DNA of 64,000 bases, taken from contig NW_019775644.1 of the NCBI RefSeq assembly GCF_001039355.2, positions 104,849 to 168,848 of the forward strand. Direction: 5' to 3'. This document shows positions 22,367 through 35,119 of this stretch, piece after piece. Origin of the DNA: Lingula anatina. Taxonomy: Eukaryota; Brachiopoda; Lingulata; Lingulida; Lingulidae. Positions within the stretch are counted from its first letter, which is position 1. Each line of letters begins with the position of its first letter. Both the position numbers and the translations under genes were made by a program. The notes under the pieces were generated by a model. That model searched no databases and was not told where the DNA came from. It saw only the letters and a list, made by a program, of their open reading frames with translations.

Positions 22367-22603
22367 CTTAGACCCCATTTCCATAGATTTTAGATCGATC
22401 TATCCCTGTGGGGAGTCTCACTAGATTACTGTCAGCTTAGCCGGCTTAAGCGTCTGTCCCGCCTACTAAAAGCTGTAAAGTGGTAATTAACTATGGTGCG
22501 CGCTCGTCTGACTGCAATTTAGCGTGAACCCCCAGGGAGTTAGGTCGATCTAAATTTTAATCCCTGGATCGATCTAAATCTCTGGAAATACACCCTTAAC
22601 TAA
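22367..22603. mobile_element. MITE with AGATCGATCTA inverted repeats, copy 2
   Basis: Same family and orientation as 8138-8361: TTAGATCGATCTATCCC at the left, GGGGAGTCTCACTAGATTAC inside, GGATCGATCTAAATCTCTGG at the right. The terminal repeat extends outward through CCATTTCCA at the left end. It has an extra TTTTAATCCCT near the right end. Confidence 0.8.
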
Positions 22604-22828
22604 TATTTCTAGAATATCGCTGGTAGGGTTTTTAAGTACTGAATGGTGTCATAAAATAAGCCTTAGAAAAGTGATCGTTCATTAGCAGGGAAAGGAAAAA
22701 TTTGAGAAACCATTTTTTTCAGTTTTTACCCCAAATCCTAATTTTGACGTAGTAAATGTGCAGTAGCTCAGTATTGTGTTAGAGAATATCAGTGTTGTGA
22801 GTGTTGTGATCTCGGGAGAATACTGGAG

Positions 22829-23383
22829 ACTTGAAAATAAAGTATGGTGCTGGGAAATCAGACTTGGTGTCTTGTTGGTTTGAATCTAAGAACATCTTAA
22901 AGAACATCACATTGGCGACAAGGAATTATGGAGGAGGAAGAACCCCAAGCAGTAAACTTGACGCATATACCAACTTTTCCACCTTTCATCATCAGACAGG
23001 AACCGAACACCGTCTTTAAAAGATGGGGAAAATGGAAGGAAAGATTTGAAAACCTCATGGTTGCATTGAACATCAAAAACTCGCAACAGAAGAGAGCCAT
23101 GCTTTTACATTTAGCTGGTGAGGAATTTTTAGACATTTTTGAGAATCTGCCAGACAGAGGGGACTCATATGAAGATGCGGTAGCTTCTTTTGGACAGTAC
23201 GTAAGACCTCATCATAATCCTGAGTTTGAAATTTTCAAATTTCGAAGCTGTAAGCAAGAACCTAGTGAAACAATTGATTCATACCATATCAAACTAAGAN
23301 ACTTGAAAATAAAGTATGGTGCTGGGAAATCAGACTTGGTGTCTTGTTGGTTTGAATCTAAGAACATCTTAAAGAACATCACA
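22829..23383 (+). mobile_element. LTR retrotransposon represented by LTR end, primer site, partial gag and a second LTR end, with N inside
   Basis: The 83 bp at 22829-22911 and 23301-23383 are identical, contain AATAAA, and end in CA. Only the first is followed by TTGGCGACAAGG (22912 on), the form of a tRNA primer-binding site, and then by a gag-like frame. The second follows directly after N (23300) and is followed by unrelated DNA. The pair therefore reads as the ends of the 5' and 3' LTRs of one element, with everything between gag and the 3' LTR missing. The left LTR end could not be placed. Confidence 0.75.
22928..23299 (+). CDS. N-terminal part of a retrotransposon Gag
   Basis: 124 residues from the ATG after the primer-binding site up to the N. 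The pattern (FPPFIIRQEPNTVFKRWGKW, then KRAMLLHLAGEEFLDIFENL and EFEIFKFRSCKQEPSETIDS) is that of the Ty3/gypsy capsid region commonly found in animals. No zinc knuckle or pol is present because the sequence is cut at the N. It is a different lineage from the element at the left edge. Confidence 0.7.
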
Positions 23384-23603
23384 ATGCTTATACCTGTAAG
23401 TTAAGCACCACTTACTTATCTCTTAATTTTCTCAGTAACCAAACTCTCTGACGAGAACCACACATAAACGTTCATTAGATGCCCCTGTTACCGTTCACAG
23501 CATACAGAGAGAGTGAAGTCAATAACAACAGATTCATAATATTTTTGGTTTCGGTTTCCATATTAGGGCACGCATAGCCTTGTTTACACGGTCAAGTACC
23601 AAC

Positions 23604-23644
<41 letters not shown>

Positions 23645-24059
23645 CACACCGGGGCGTTTGTTGACCTTGAAAAATACCAAAACACACTGAAAGCCCCTTT
23701 GTTTGATACGCTTAAGGAAGACGGGAACCTACTTTGAATTCATACATGACAAAGTTTGGAATATAATTTCTTTGACCTACAACAACAAGACTGACGAAAC
23801 TTAACAAAAATCACATTTACGTTTCCATAACGTAAAGCTGAAAAACAAACTGGTATCTCAGCATCCCATATTTAATGGCTCTTTCAGTGTCATTTTTGGT
23901 TGACAATTAAAAAAATAAATTAAATACACAGCAATGTTTGGAAACATAAAGTTATTTGTTGTAAGAAGACAAATCTATCCCCTTTCACATGAAAGCACCC
24001 ATATTGTAATCCAACGCATAGGAATATTTTGTCAGACTTTCAAAGATGATCACCCACTG
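23384..24059. other. Intergenic stretch with a TA/TG microsatellite
   Basis: (TA)n followed by (TG)n at about 23609-23643; otherwise nothing recognised. Confidence 0.5.
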
Positions 24060-24102
24060 CTGTTTCCCATTATCGTGGACGTGAAGATATAGTTTTCAGA
24101 AC

Positions 24103-24815
24103 TTGCATTCTTGGCGAGTGCCTCATGGCTGGCTTTTGCCAAATGTTGCAGATGCCATAAATATTTCAATCAATTATCCAATGGCCGACTTGGAAGACTT
24201 GTGCCACGACCAAGATTGCACCTTTGTTGTAGACGAGAGCCACGTGCTTGGCGTAATAGTGGAGCAAGGTGAACGTTTAGTTTCCCATCTTGGTCTCGAA
24301 GAAAGCGTTCTTGTCATAAAACCACGTCCTTATATAAATACTAATACCTGTGACAATGGCGTCATTGCAAGTACCTGTGACGTCACTGAATGTTTCAACC
24401 ACGCCACAACGTTAGGCATATTTAGCGATGCCATGCAAGTCTCAGGCGTAATGACAGTGAAAAAGGCAATGCAGTTGACAACTAAACAGAGAAAGAACTT
24501 GCGAAACTTGTATAAATTATTTCGACAACAGCTTAAAAATTATAGTTTCCTAGTTAGGACCGACATCGACCACCCCATTGTGTATGTCGTTGTCGGTTAT
24601 TCTGCTAGGGCGGTAGAAATATGTCACTATCTGTGCTCTAAAAGTCGGTTCCCTTGGGTTTTCTTTATGCGGCGACACCGAAAAATAAATCCATGGTGAG
24701 CTTTGTGATCAAATAATATTTGACTCCAGAGAACCTTGCATTCACCGTTGAAACAATGAGGGATCTCAGAGACGGCCTGAAGTCGGCAACTTGGATAGAC
24801 AGCGTCCAATACTAG
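24103..24815 (+). pseudogene. Serine palmitoyltransferase subunit 1-like (fold-type I PLP enzyme family) fragment, frame-broken
   Basis: The open frame 24103-24699 (198 residues) has the segment PMADLEDLCHDQDCTFVVDE followed by SHVLGVIVEQGERLVSHLGL. This is the Asp-Glu-Ser/His...Gly...Gly block of the alpha-oxoamine synthase family and is closest to the SPTLC1 type, which starts sphingolipid synthesis in the ER. Later parts fit loosely. After a stop, a different frame at about 24732-24815 reads ENLAFTVETMRDLRDGLKSA before its own stop, which resembles the C-terminal strand of the same family. A frame change and in-frame stop between them, plus a missing N-terminal half and no introns, point to a decayed copy. 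The family call is by eye and moderate. Confidence 0.45.
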
Positions 24816-25130
24816 CGAGGGACAAAAATAAAAAAAGTTTCACCAAAATTGTAAGTTTAATGTTTTACTTATATTTTATTCTCAGTCGACATGCTGCATC
24901 GTCACTAGGTTTATATATGGAGTTAATAGTTGTTTTTTAGATATATGCTTTTTTTTCTTTTATTTTTGTAGTAGTAGTATAGATTGGGCTATGGGCACAT
25001 GTTGTATAATTTCAAATGCAGTGTGGTAACTTGCACTGTCATATTTCATGCACACTATTGTTCTTCCTTACACCTCACTTACTCTTCTTCCTCCTCCTCC
25101 TCCTCCTCCTATTGACACACTATTGACACA
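24816..25130. other. Intergenic, with a short TCC microsatellite
   Basis: (TCC)n at about 25089-25110. Nothing else recognised. Confidence 0.5.
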
Positions 25131-25964
25131 CTCCATTGTAAGTCGAAGTTGCCCAAAAATACAAAAGAAATGCTGTCTTCATTGTTGACACACTCTATTG
25201 TAAGTCGAATTTGCCCAATAAAACAAAAGAAATGCTGTTTTCATTGTTGACACACTCTATTGTAAGCTTTAAGGTACTCAGAAATCCAAAAATCGAGTAA
25301 GCCAAAGTTGCCCACCCCTACTCGTGGTGATTAAATATAGTCAGCTTATATTGAGGTTTCTTGCATATTGTATATAACGGTGAGTTTAAGACGTAAACGC
25401 CCCGCATTTTTTAAAGAAATTTAAAAAAAATTACATTAACTTAAATTAACCTTCCTACAATTTTAAATGCATTTTGCAATAACATTTTCATGAGTGCACA
25501 TGAAGTGTTTTCTTTAATGTAGTTGGGTGGGGTCGGGGATTCCCATAATGTGTCATTTGGGGTAAATACAAAGGAATCCCCTCACAATATCAATAAAATA
25601 AACGTCTTTCTTAGCAAAGTCCGATGAAAATACATTTAATAAATGCAATGGATAGCAATATAGCATATAAACCCATGACTCATGTTCGTTACCCGGTACG
25701 TCGAGTCACAATATCACGAGATCAGCTGGTTATATTGACTTACTGTCAGAAAAATCCCCTCAGCTGCATATAGTATCACTCTACTGTCTTGTTGCCACTG
25801 ATAAGTACTGATTAAATTGAAATACTGTCAGAAGCCCCCCTCTGTTGTGTTAGGCGACTTTGAATTGTAGAGGTAGGCAAACACGCGATCGCCTATTTTA
25901 TTCTGAAGCTAACATTATAACCTCTCCATCAACTACTGAACTGAATAATGAAACATACACGTGT
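25131..25964 (+). repeat. 834-bp dispersed repeat, copy 1
   Basis: Almost identical to 28703-29537. It begins with two and a part tandem copies of a unit of about 62-63 bp starting CTATTGTAAGTCGAAGTTGC. It ends at ACATACACGTGT, after which the two loci diverge sharply. No terminal inverted repeats and no coding frame were seen. Confidence 0.9.
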
Positions 25965-28702
25965 GAAGATCGGAAGGGCCCCTGAGGTAGCGAAGCCCTT
26001 GTAATAATAACACAAGCAGCATTAAGATCTGATCCAAATATTAACAGATTTTTAAATAAAATGTGACAGTCCACTGTCATCATATTGCAAATTGTCTACA
26101 TACCTACACATTTGGGAACAGCGTAGTTTGAAGTATTCTGTCTGCTTCCAAAACAAATATCCCTTGAACGATAATTTGGTGCCTGTCTGCCTGGTCGAAG
26201 CCATGTCCAGATAATGCGAACCGCCGCCGTCTTCTTATACGTGCATGTACACAGTAAACATTGAAATATTCAGGAATTCCTTTTCCCCTAAGTTCTGTTA
26301 GTGATACGAAGATAGCACTACAGTGTGCAGAGTCTGATGGCTCGAGGTCCTTAGAGTGTCAAGGACTCTTCCCCACCTGGCCAGGCTTACATGACCCACT
26401 GTGTAACGTCTCTGTATTTGTCACGAAAATCCCTTTCATAGAGATTAACACTGATTATTGACCCGTGAGTAAGTAATATAGAGATGCATTTCTCTCAATG
26501 ACTATGGGTAAATACCTCGTTTTGATAAAAAGGGGAATTCCTCCAAACCCTCTCGCACCTTAGTTCCTAAAAGCGAGACGTCATTTCTTAGTCATTTATC
26601 CGATAGACATCGTCAGACCGTTGCCTGGTGAGTACTGTGCATGTTAAACTTTCAGTGAAATCGAGCGGTTTAATACGGTATCTGATATATATTACTGCCA
26701 TAGACCACTATTTGTGTTTTATTTATCCGTATCTTAAGATAAAATCCATTCCATTCATGGGTATTATTATTATTCATTACAAAATTTATTTCGGTTTGAA
26801 GGAAATCTAGTTTTCCCCAGGTGTCAGCGTGAAATCCTGAATCTTTGTTACACACAGAGCTTTTGTTACACACATTTCTGGCCGATTTACAAGTATTACT
26901 GTGTAGGTTGGGTCATCTCAGGGATCATTTACGGCACATACAGTATGATACATTAGAGATAAATAACAATTGCTCTTCGTCGCAAATTTTGATTGGTGAG
27001 GAAAACGGGTTGTTGTGCGTTACTATCCATTTCCGTTTTCAACTTCAGTACAAAGTATTATCTCCCATACACGGGAACTATGCAAATCCTTTAATTTCAG
27101 GATTAAAATACTGAAATACACTCTGCTTTTCATGAAACAACAATGTGTAAGGAAATCCTCTCATCTGAGCTTACAATCACGTGCTATATCCCAAGCCTGT
27201 TTCGTTTCCTCCAGACTCGCACGACAACGAAACCACAGCTAGCGTGTAGTTTCGTTTCGCCATTTAGATTCGACCCAAGGACTCGGTGTAAATAGTGGAT
27301 ATTTTCACTTTTGACGTAATGCCAAGGTCACATGAATATTAAATGAGACTAATTATATTAGCTATACCCGGTCCCCACGAAAAAAAAAAACAACGTCATC
27401 GCTGTTTAATCGCCGGTTCAAGATCGCAGCGTGCTGTTAACTTTGTGAAGCTGAGTGTAGGCCTACCTACCCTGATAATTTTTATGTGTGTTTAATGTCG
27501 CATTTTCCCAACTTTATGAATATGAAGCTATATACGATGTATGAGCAAACATATTCATTAGCTTGGTAGTTGGATCATATATGAAAATTACCAAACACAA
27601 GCCGAAATATTTATGAGGTTTCGCTATTCCGGCCCGAGAACCAACGTGCCTATAATTTGAAGAAATTGCGTATAACGTCATCATTTTTCGCGTTCTCGTT
27701 GACAGATTCCAAGAACCAGGCGCTGGGTGTCAGAACGCTGATCGAGAATTATCTTTGGGACTCAGCTGCGGTAGGTTATATTTATGATATAGGAAGGTAC
27801 CACTATGATTGATGCTAATCGAAAAATAATGTGATTGTTTTGAATAGAAAGCGTTTAAAGTGCAGCTCTTCTAATACGCTGCCTACAGTGTACAAACGTT
27901 CTGGGATGGTAGGCCTACAAAGCATAGGACCTAATAGTCCTAGGCCTACTGGTTTATCGCACCTAGGCCTATCTGAGAGATTCACCGGCCATTTAATTGT
28001 GTTTATCATGTTTATTGGGGCCCATCAGATGGTTAGGGCAATATATGTTACAGCGGTGCATGAACAGCACAGGCATGCTTGTACCTAGGACTTGCAACGG
28101 AACAGGACTGGGTGGGGAAAGTGAAACCCTGTATGGCCATGTTGGCCCCGAGATCGGGAAGGAAAATTGTTCTCGGCGGGCTAGTTCTCAGGCCGGGATA
28201 GATGTTCACACTCACTGACCGCCAGGTGGTAGGTTATAGCGACGTATAGCGACCAGGGCCCGCGATGCTTTCGAGATACGGGGCCAGGACCCTCTTATAA
28301 ATATCAGATAGATCGGCCCCTGACCCTATTCATGGCTGGCTGGTGACGGCTGATGTTGAAAGCCTCTCACATCTTACGTCGGATATCAGATGACTTGATT
28401 CAAGGGTCTTGCCTGTCGCCAAGGTGTGCTGGTAACAAATCAAGCAGAGATGTTTTGAAGATGTTGCAGACGTTTTTGCTTTTCTTATGGACATTCATGA
28501 AGAGGTAAATTGCAGTAGTTTAGTCAGGATGTAATCTACCGTGAAACAAACATTTCACCTCAAACAAGCAGATCGATATTATTTACGAAATCTTTCCTCG
28601 CAAATGGCCAGACCAATACCTGACTAAAGAGCACACCTGAAGGGTGATGATCGAGTGGCAACACCTATTACAGCCATCATTTCCCTGATGAAGGAGTAGG
28701 TT
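25965..28702. other. Intergenic stretch between the two 834-bp repeats
   Basis: No supported coding frame. A cluster of AGGCCTA palindromes occurs at about 27908-27972. A run of ten A lies at 27380-27389. Confidence 0.5.
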
Positions 28703-29537
28703 CTCTATTGTAAGTCGAAGTTGCCCAAAAATACAAAGGAAATGCTGTCTTCATTGTTGACACACTCTATTGTAAGTCGAAGTTGCCCAATAAAACAAAA
28801 GAAATGCTGTTTTCATTGTTAACACACTCTATTGTAAGCTATAAGGTGCTCAGAACTCCAAAAATCGAGTAAGCCAAAGTTGCCCACCCCTACTCGTGGT
28901 GATTAAATATAGTCAGCTTATATTGAGGTTTCTTGCATATTGTATATAGTGGTGAGTTTAAGACAAAAACGCCCCGCATTTTTTAAGTAATTAAAAAAAT
29001 ATATTTATATTAACTAAAATCAACCTTCCTACAATTTTAAATGCATTTTGCAATAATATTTTCATGAGTGCACATGAAGTGTTTTCTTTAATGTAGTTGG
29101 GTGGGGTCGGGGATTCCCATGATGTGTCATTTGGGGTAAATACAAAGGAATCCCCTTACAATATCAATAAAATAAACGCCTTTCTTAGCAAAGTCCGATG
29201 AAAATACCTTTAATAAATGCAATGGATAGCAATAGAGCATATAAACCCATGACTCATGTTCGTTACCCGGTACGTCGAGTCACAATATCACGAGATCAGC
29301 TGGTTATATTGACTTACTGTCAGAAAAATCCCCTCAGCTGCATATAGTATCACTCTACTGTCTTGTTGCCACTGATAAGTGCTGATTAAATTGAAATACT
29401 GTCAGAAGCCTCCCTCTGTTGTGTTAGGCGACTTTGAATTGTAGAGGTAGGCAAACACGCGATCGCCTATTTTATTCTGAAGCTGGCATTATACCTCTCC
29501 ATCAACTACTGAACTGAATAATGAAACATACACGTGT
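28703..29537 (+). repeat. 834-bp dispersed repeat, copy 2
   Basis: Same orientation as copy 1, about 3.57 kb downstream, with scattered substitutions and one- to few-base indels only. Confidence 0.9.
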
Positions 29538-32500
29538 ATTTCAAAGATATCTGATATTAGCACTGTTTAAATATTTGAAGTACTAAAACAGAGCATGGGT
29601 ATACCAATTGTCTGTGGTGTTGACTTCTTCAGCATAGGTAAGGCCAAATTCAAATTCACATTGACATTCAGCACAATAAATGGAGAACGACCCTTTCTAC
29701 AATCCTCATATTTTAATATTTTAATATGTTAAAACAAGAATATTTATCGTGAGAATAGATGAAACATGTTGGTTGAGGCCAGCTACGGTCACAGTCATGA
29801 TCAACGCAAACATCTCCACTGACAGTTAAATAGATTTGGCCTACCGAGGGGATCTGTTTCACAAACACCTCTCGTCTTTCATTTTCATTCATATATGGAT
29901 CAGTTGTTTTATGAATATATTTTTTCTATGAATCATTTACGTATTCAAACTTAATTCACCCCTCAAATTGTAGTGGAAGTTTACGCCTGATTTTTAACAA
30001 AATCAACCTTATCTCTTCCTTTTTCGCTAAATTTGCAGGTGCTGGTACAATTTTTATTCAGAAGTCCTTTTCATTTACTTACTACAAGTATAATTGTGTA
30101 GAGGGTGTGGGTGTGGACTATTACTTAGTTGTGGTAAATTGCTTGCTGTGAGGGAAAGTCGGTAAAACTGTTTTCTGTGTATACCCCTGGCTGGCATCAA
30201 TATTCAGATGAAATGTATGTTCTCCAGCTGACGCTGGGCCCATGTTTATGTCACTTAATCTGTCGTTGTCGTCTGCCTCTATCTCTATTAATTTCCTTGT
30301 TCAGTGCTGGTGCAGAATGCGTTAATCCAGGATGACAAATCAGCTTCATTTTACATGGGCTGGTATTTGTCTACTTAAGTTAGGAAAGGGACATGGTTAA
30401 TATAAAAATTATCTTCCTCATGGCCCTCATGAAGTCAGTTAATGAATGGCATAAAACAAAAATAGTACTAAGCATTGCGTCGCAAGTTCTNCAGTGTCTA
30501 CTAGAGCATACACATATACTATGTATACCATTTCCACCACTATGTAGCTCTCCATCCATAATACTTTTTTTATAATTATTTAATTTACATTTGATTAAGA
30601 CTGTGATTTGCGCGTTTCAAAGTGCCATGTGGTTATCATTTCATGTACAAAAATACTGCAAATCTTTCCCACGTACTTCAGAGATATGAAACGATAAAAT
30701 CCCTCAAATTATAGCATCTAACGAGCATATTTCCTCCTGAAACGCCAGGGAGACATGATGTCCTAAATGGATGGTCATCCATTTACAGCTTAGTTGTTTA
30801 TTTAATATAGGTACAAAACATCAGGCTTAAATCCAAGCAGTGGTTTGCAAGTACATGTGTAACGTTAGTAAGTGACAGCATGCAGCGAATAAGAGCGGGG
30901 AGTGTTTTGTAGTGTCACTTTAGTTGATTGACACGACCTTATTGTACTTAAGCGAAGAATGTAATGTAGACGGAGAGAACGATGTAAGAGGTTGAAACGA
31001 TGAGGAATAAACTGTAGATAGCGTAGTTAGAAAGCGATAATAAAAAATATGGGAAAACATGAACTTGTTTAGTTATTACCTCGCGTCACCAAGACAAAGT
31101 CAGTAACCTCGTCACACACGTACTAATTTTTTTTTCTTTCTAAAAATCGGCTTTGGCGCGAAAAGCTCGTAAAAATACCAAAAGTTTAAACCTATTAAAA
31201 ACGCTATACTTGACAAAATGGCTTTAGATTAAAACAACTTTCTAGATACATTTTACACACGTTGCCATCATTATACTCCACTTTTAAATTTTCCACGCAG
31301 TTTCTGGACGTAATCAATGGAAACATGAAAGTTTGCTATCATGAAAAGGAAGAAACCATACAAAGTCACGATATCAAACTTATTAAAGAAACCAAATGGT
31401 AACGTTCGTATTGACACGCATTTAATATATTCTGTTTGTTGCATAAACAAAATGAACTCCCCCATTCTTGAGCATTACACATTTTTCACGTTAAGATAAA
31501 GTGCTATGAGAATAGAGTGGCTGAAATAGTTTTCTAACGCAAGTGAATCGTAATCCTTTTGTAGTGGAAAAAAAGCGAGTAAAAACATCTTATATAAATT
31601 ATCAATTAAAATGCCTTAAATGATTTTTTAGAAAAAAATTTAGCATGATATTTGTCAGTAAAACGTTATATTGGATACACGAATTTGTAATATCAAGTGA
31701 ACCGCGAAAAGAGGACACAGAAAGTGAAAAAAGATAATTGAATAATCCATAGAAATATATGATTCTGCAAAGCGATATTTAAAAAAGAAATGAATTGACT
31801 AAAGTTACGAACTTTTTGTGTCAAATTGAAAAAAAAAATTATAATGTATCAAACGTGTGCAGCATTAAACATATTCAGAATTTCATTAGTCTTAACAATA
31901 TCGCTACACATTTGAAGTACAATATGAGCATACATACCTCGCTAGCAAAGATGTCAAGACTATCCGACGCTGCAGTAACGACTGGAACCAAGAGTTCCGT
32001 TCACGTATAAATACACGTGGACAATTAATACAGGCCCCAATGGCTCTAAACTGATTGGCAGTGTCAGCTTCAAATATTGCTTTTTGATGATTAATAGCTA
32101 ATCAGCAGAAGAATAATTTCCGAATATCATCTTAATTTTTATTAATACGTCAGCGACTTGCGAAACGCAGTATCAGGTACAATTTAATTTCCACCAACAT
32201 ACTTATAACTTTTTAACAATTTCATTTTACCCGTCAGAAAATTAAGGAGCGTAGTCTAAAATGCATTGCAATTAATCCAGATGCCTGCTCCAAAACATTG
32301 TCATGGTGTTTGTGTTAAACACGTAACTGAGCGTAACTTACGCACGCCAATACGCCTACGCACGAAGCTACTTGTTTAGAACATGATACATACATCGTGG
32401 GCACACGCCTACGGAATTTATTTGCAATTAAACACGGGCACTTGTTGGGCACGGGCACGGAGATTGGGCCTACGGTATAGACTTTATCCCATTAATGCCG

Positions 32501-33688
32501 CATGGTGTTTCTCGGAATAACTTTTTGCAATCAGCGTGGATTTTTACACCGAATGTCAAAAAATGGCGTCATCACTAAGCTACACATGTTGTCCCCTGTC
32601 TCCAATTATCTGTCTGCGGTTATCCATTTTGATATGCCCCAACCATACCCATTTGCCAACTTTGGGCCAACGGCATAATTACTCTGACAGGGGTCAGACA
32701 ATGTTAAACGTACCGTATATGGTGTGGTAGAGATTCATTGTCTTTAATTTTAATTCACATTGATATTGCGAGTAGCGGTAAGGGCTATTTCTGATCTACA
32801 TATGATTTTGCTTATCCGTTATATGAGTAGCAAATAAAAAAGGTTACAAATTAACAGCAGCAATGTAAAAATGAGACCGTTGACCGTTGATTTCTTTTGA
32901 ACGGTTTTAATAAGGGTTTGGAGAGTTGTAATAAGCACACATTCCACACGGCATTAACATGTACATGTATACAGAGCGTGTATAGAGCGCTGTTCATGCT
33001 GTTACCTATTGGCATAACCTTACTCTTCTAAGGACACAGTACACGTCATTCAGACCATTAATTAAATGTTCTTTCTATGGTATTATTGTCGTCCTAAATC
33101 TTCTCATTCTACAGTATACTTAATTGGCACCTTTGGTGTATTTTCGGTCATTTTAATCTTCTTTCAGTGGAATTGATGGTATTCCACCTTCCGTAATGGC
33201 ATTGATTAGAGAGAAAATATATTGATACTTATATTTATACAGAATGTCAATTTTCCTCGATTAAAGCCATATAAACAATACAAATTTAAATAATGATCGG
33301 TCTATATTTTTAGGGTCACAGTTTGGAATCAAAGTAAAAGGTCGGTTCGAGCAATAATTCTCGAGGGAATTGCCTTTCTTTGTCGAGAAAACAATCAGAT
33401 ACGTTGCGAAAACCCTGTACTTACGTGTAGAGCACCATTACGTAACAGCCGCTTGCCTTCATTTCTATGGCTTCAGAAGAGTGGCAGTCCAATTACCAAT
33501 GAAATAATGAAAAGCGTATTACAGGTCTTAAGCCATTGGCCTGATTCCGTTTTCTTGGCAAAATATAACAGTCATATGGTTTTAAGTCCATTATATCTTT
33601 TCGTTGTTTCGCAGACAGCATTTGCCGTCACTGTCACCTGTTCTCCGCAGCACATTTGCTATAACAATGCTATAACAATGGTGTATTT
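29538..33688. other. Long intergenic stretch upstream of the GPCR
   Basis: No supported gene. Contains a single N at 30491. Short frames here have no family features. Confidence 0.5.
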
Positions 33689-33874
33689 TTGACCAACAGG
33701 GGTTCACTCTTGGAAGTATATTTGTCTCAGTATATGGTATTATGCATGGGGTTTAAGGGTCAGACAACAGGGCAAACGGGGACAGGTACGCCCAATCCAA
33801 GGAACGCTCACAGGAGCATACATTTCATTTCATCACTAACGACATTGAAAGAAAGTGAAGCAGAAGCGCATGAA

Positions 33875-35119
33875 ATGGAGAACCAGAACATGGTAAAGAA
33901 CATTTCTTTAACTTCGTCAGCGGAGTCCAACCAGACGACAACTGTGATGCCAGTCTCCTGTACAGGATTCACGTGCGTTCCCTTTATCGTCATCGACGTT
34001 ACACTGGCTTTAGCCATGATGTTTGGAAACGGTCTGATGATCGCATCCTATGTGAAATTCAGGGAGATCCGGTGTCAAAGCAACTTCGCCATTGTGAGCT
34101 TAGCCTGCGTGGATTTCATAACCGGATCAATTGGGATACCTTGCCATTTAGTCTTGGCCTACTTGGTGTTCCTGGTCCCCAGTTGGCAGTATCTAACAAT
34201 GGACAAATACTTTTGCCTTGCAAAGACTGGCTTGGTGTCCGGAATGGTGAGTTTGTCTTTTCTCCATCAGTTCTTCATCGCAGTTGAGCGGTACCTGAAG
34301 ATATGTCATCATTTTAAATGCGTCGCTGTACTGACCAACAGGCGGCTAGTTGTTGCTTTACTTTGTGTGTGGATGTATGGGATAGCCATCAACCTACCGC
34401 CATTATTTGGCTGGAACACGTGGAACCCCGGGGTGGACTGTCGCGCTAATCAAGTGCAAGGAGATTTAGTGCGCTATGTTCATGTACCCCACATCCCTGT
34501 CTGCATTGTAGCAGCGTTATTCCTCTACTTTGCCATTTATTACCACGTGCGACAACAGAAGAGGAAACTCTCCCATTTTAGGGACACGAATATGAAAGAG
34601 ACGACGACTGATGGACCAACAGAGATGCCAACTCAAAGTATGACTCTTTCTGCTAAAATTGAGGTCTCCCGTGAGACTGTATTATCATTGCCACCGGTAG
34701 AATCGCAGAAATCTGGGCCGACGACTGATGGGGTAAAAGCCCGCGGAGAAAAAGACACCGAGATGGCTACTCCAACACCGAATGGGATTTGGAGCACGGG
34801 TTCTGCAGCCAGAGGACGCCCTAACGGAGGGCCCGCCTCCTCCCAGCAGAGAAGAGATCCACAGACGAAAAAGATCGACGTGGAGGTCAAGGTCGCCAAG
34901 ATGACGGTGGTGGTAGTGGTGACTCTCATTGTACTGTATCTCCCCTTCTCTGTTATCAATTTGACGGAGAAATATTTCAGTAGGGTGACTTTTGAGGTGC
35001 TTTATAACGTCAGTTTAGAAATAATGTTCCTCAGTTCCATAAGTAACCCGATCATATATGGCATATTAAATACAAGGATCAGAACAGCATTCTTGAAATT
35101 GTTGAAATGTGGCCGCTGA
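33875..35119 (+). CDS. Rhodopsin-class GPCR, adenosine-receptor-like, orphan
   Basis: Single exon, 414 residues from the ATG at 33875. The frame is open further up (from 33689), but this ATG gives a short N-terminus with glycosylation sites NIS and NQT. Seven membrane segments at residues about 36-60, 70-92, 114-138, 158-178, 202-226, 342-364 and 374-397. Class A marks: GN in TM1, LACVD in TM2, Cys114 and Cys189 for the extracellular disulfide, ERY at 138-140, Trp in TM4, Pro in TM5, and NPIIY at 391-395. FGWN after TM4 and SISNPIIYG in TM7 recall adenosine receptors. The TM6 toggle motif is LYLP instead of CWLP. The third cytoplasmic loop is long (about 115 residues) and rich in Thr, Pro and Gly. 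It should signal through G proteins at the plasma membrane; the ligand is unknown. Confidence 0.9.
   Translation: MENQNMVKNISLTSSAESNQTTTVMPVSCTGFTCVPFIVIDVTLALAMMFGNGLMIASYVKFREIRCQSNFAIVSLACVDFITGSIGIPCHLVLAYLVFLVPSWQYLTMDKYFCLAKTGLVSGMVSLSFLHQFFIAVERYLKICHHFKCVAVLTNRRLVVALLCVWMYGIAINLPPLFGWNTWNPGVDCRANQVQGDLVRYVHVPHIPVCIVAALFLYFAIYYHVRQQKRKLSHFRDTNMKETTTDGPTEMPTQSMTLSAKIEVSRETVLSLPPVESQKSGPTTDGVKARGEKDTEMATPTPNGIWSTGSAARGRPNGGPASSQQRRDPQTKKIDVEVKVAKMTVVVVVTLIVLYLPFSVINLTEKYFSRVTFEVLYNVSLEIMFLSSISNPIIYGILNTRIRTAFLKLLKCGR

Noticed and set aside
24696-24729. A possible short intron that would fuse the two SPT-like frames
   Set aside because: GTGAGC and CCAG exist, but the gap would be about 33 bp, too short for animal splicing; frameshift is simpler.
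25967-25976. AGATCGGAAG looks like the start of a common sequencing adapter
   Set aside because: Only 10 bases match and the next bases differ; the flanking sequence is ordinary, so chance is more likely.
27905-27975. Cluster of AGGCCTA words
   Set aside because: Short palindromes in a non-coding stretch without regular spacing; no function can be supported.
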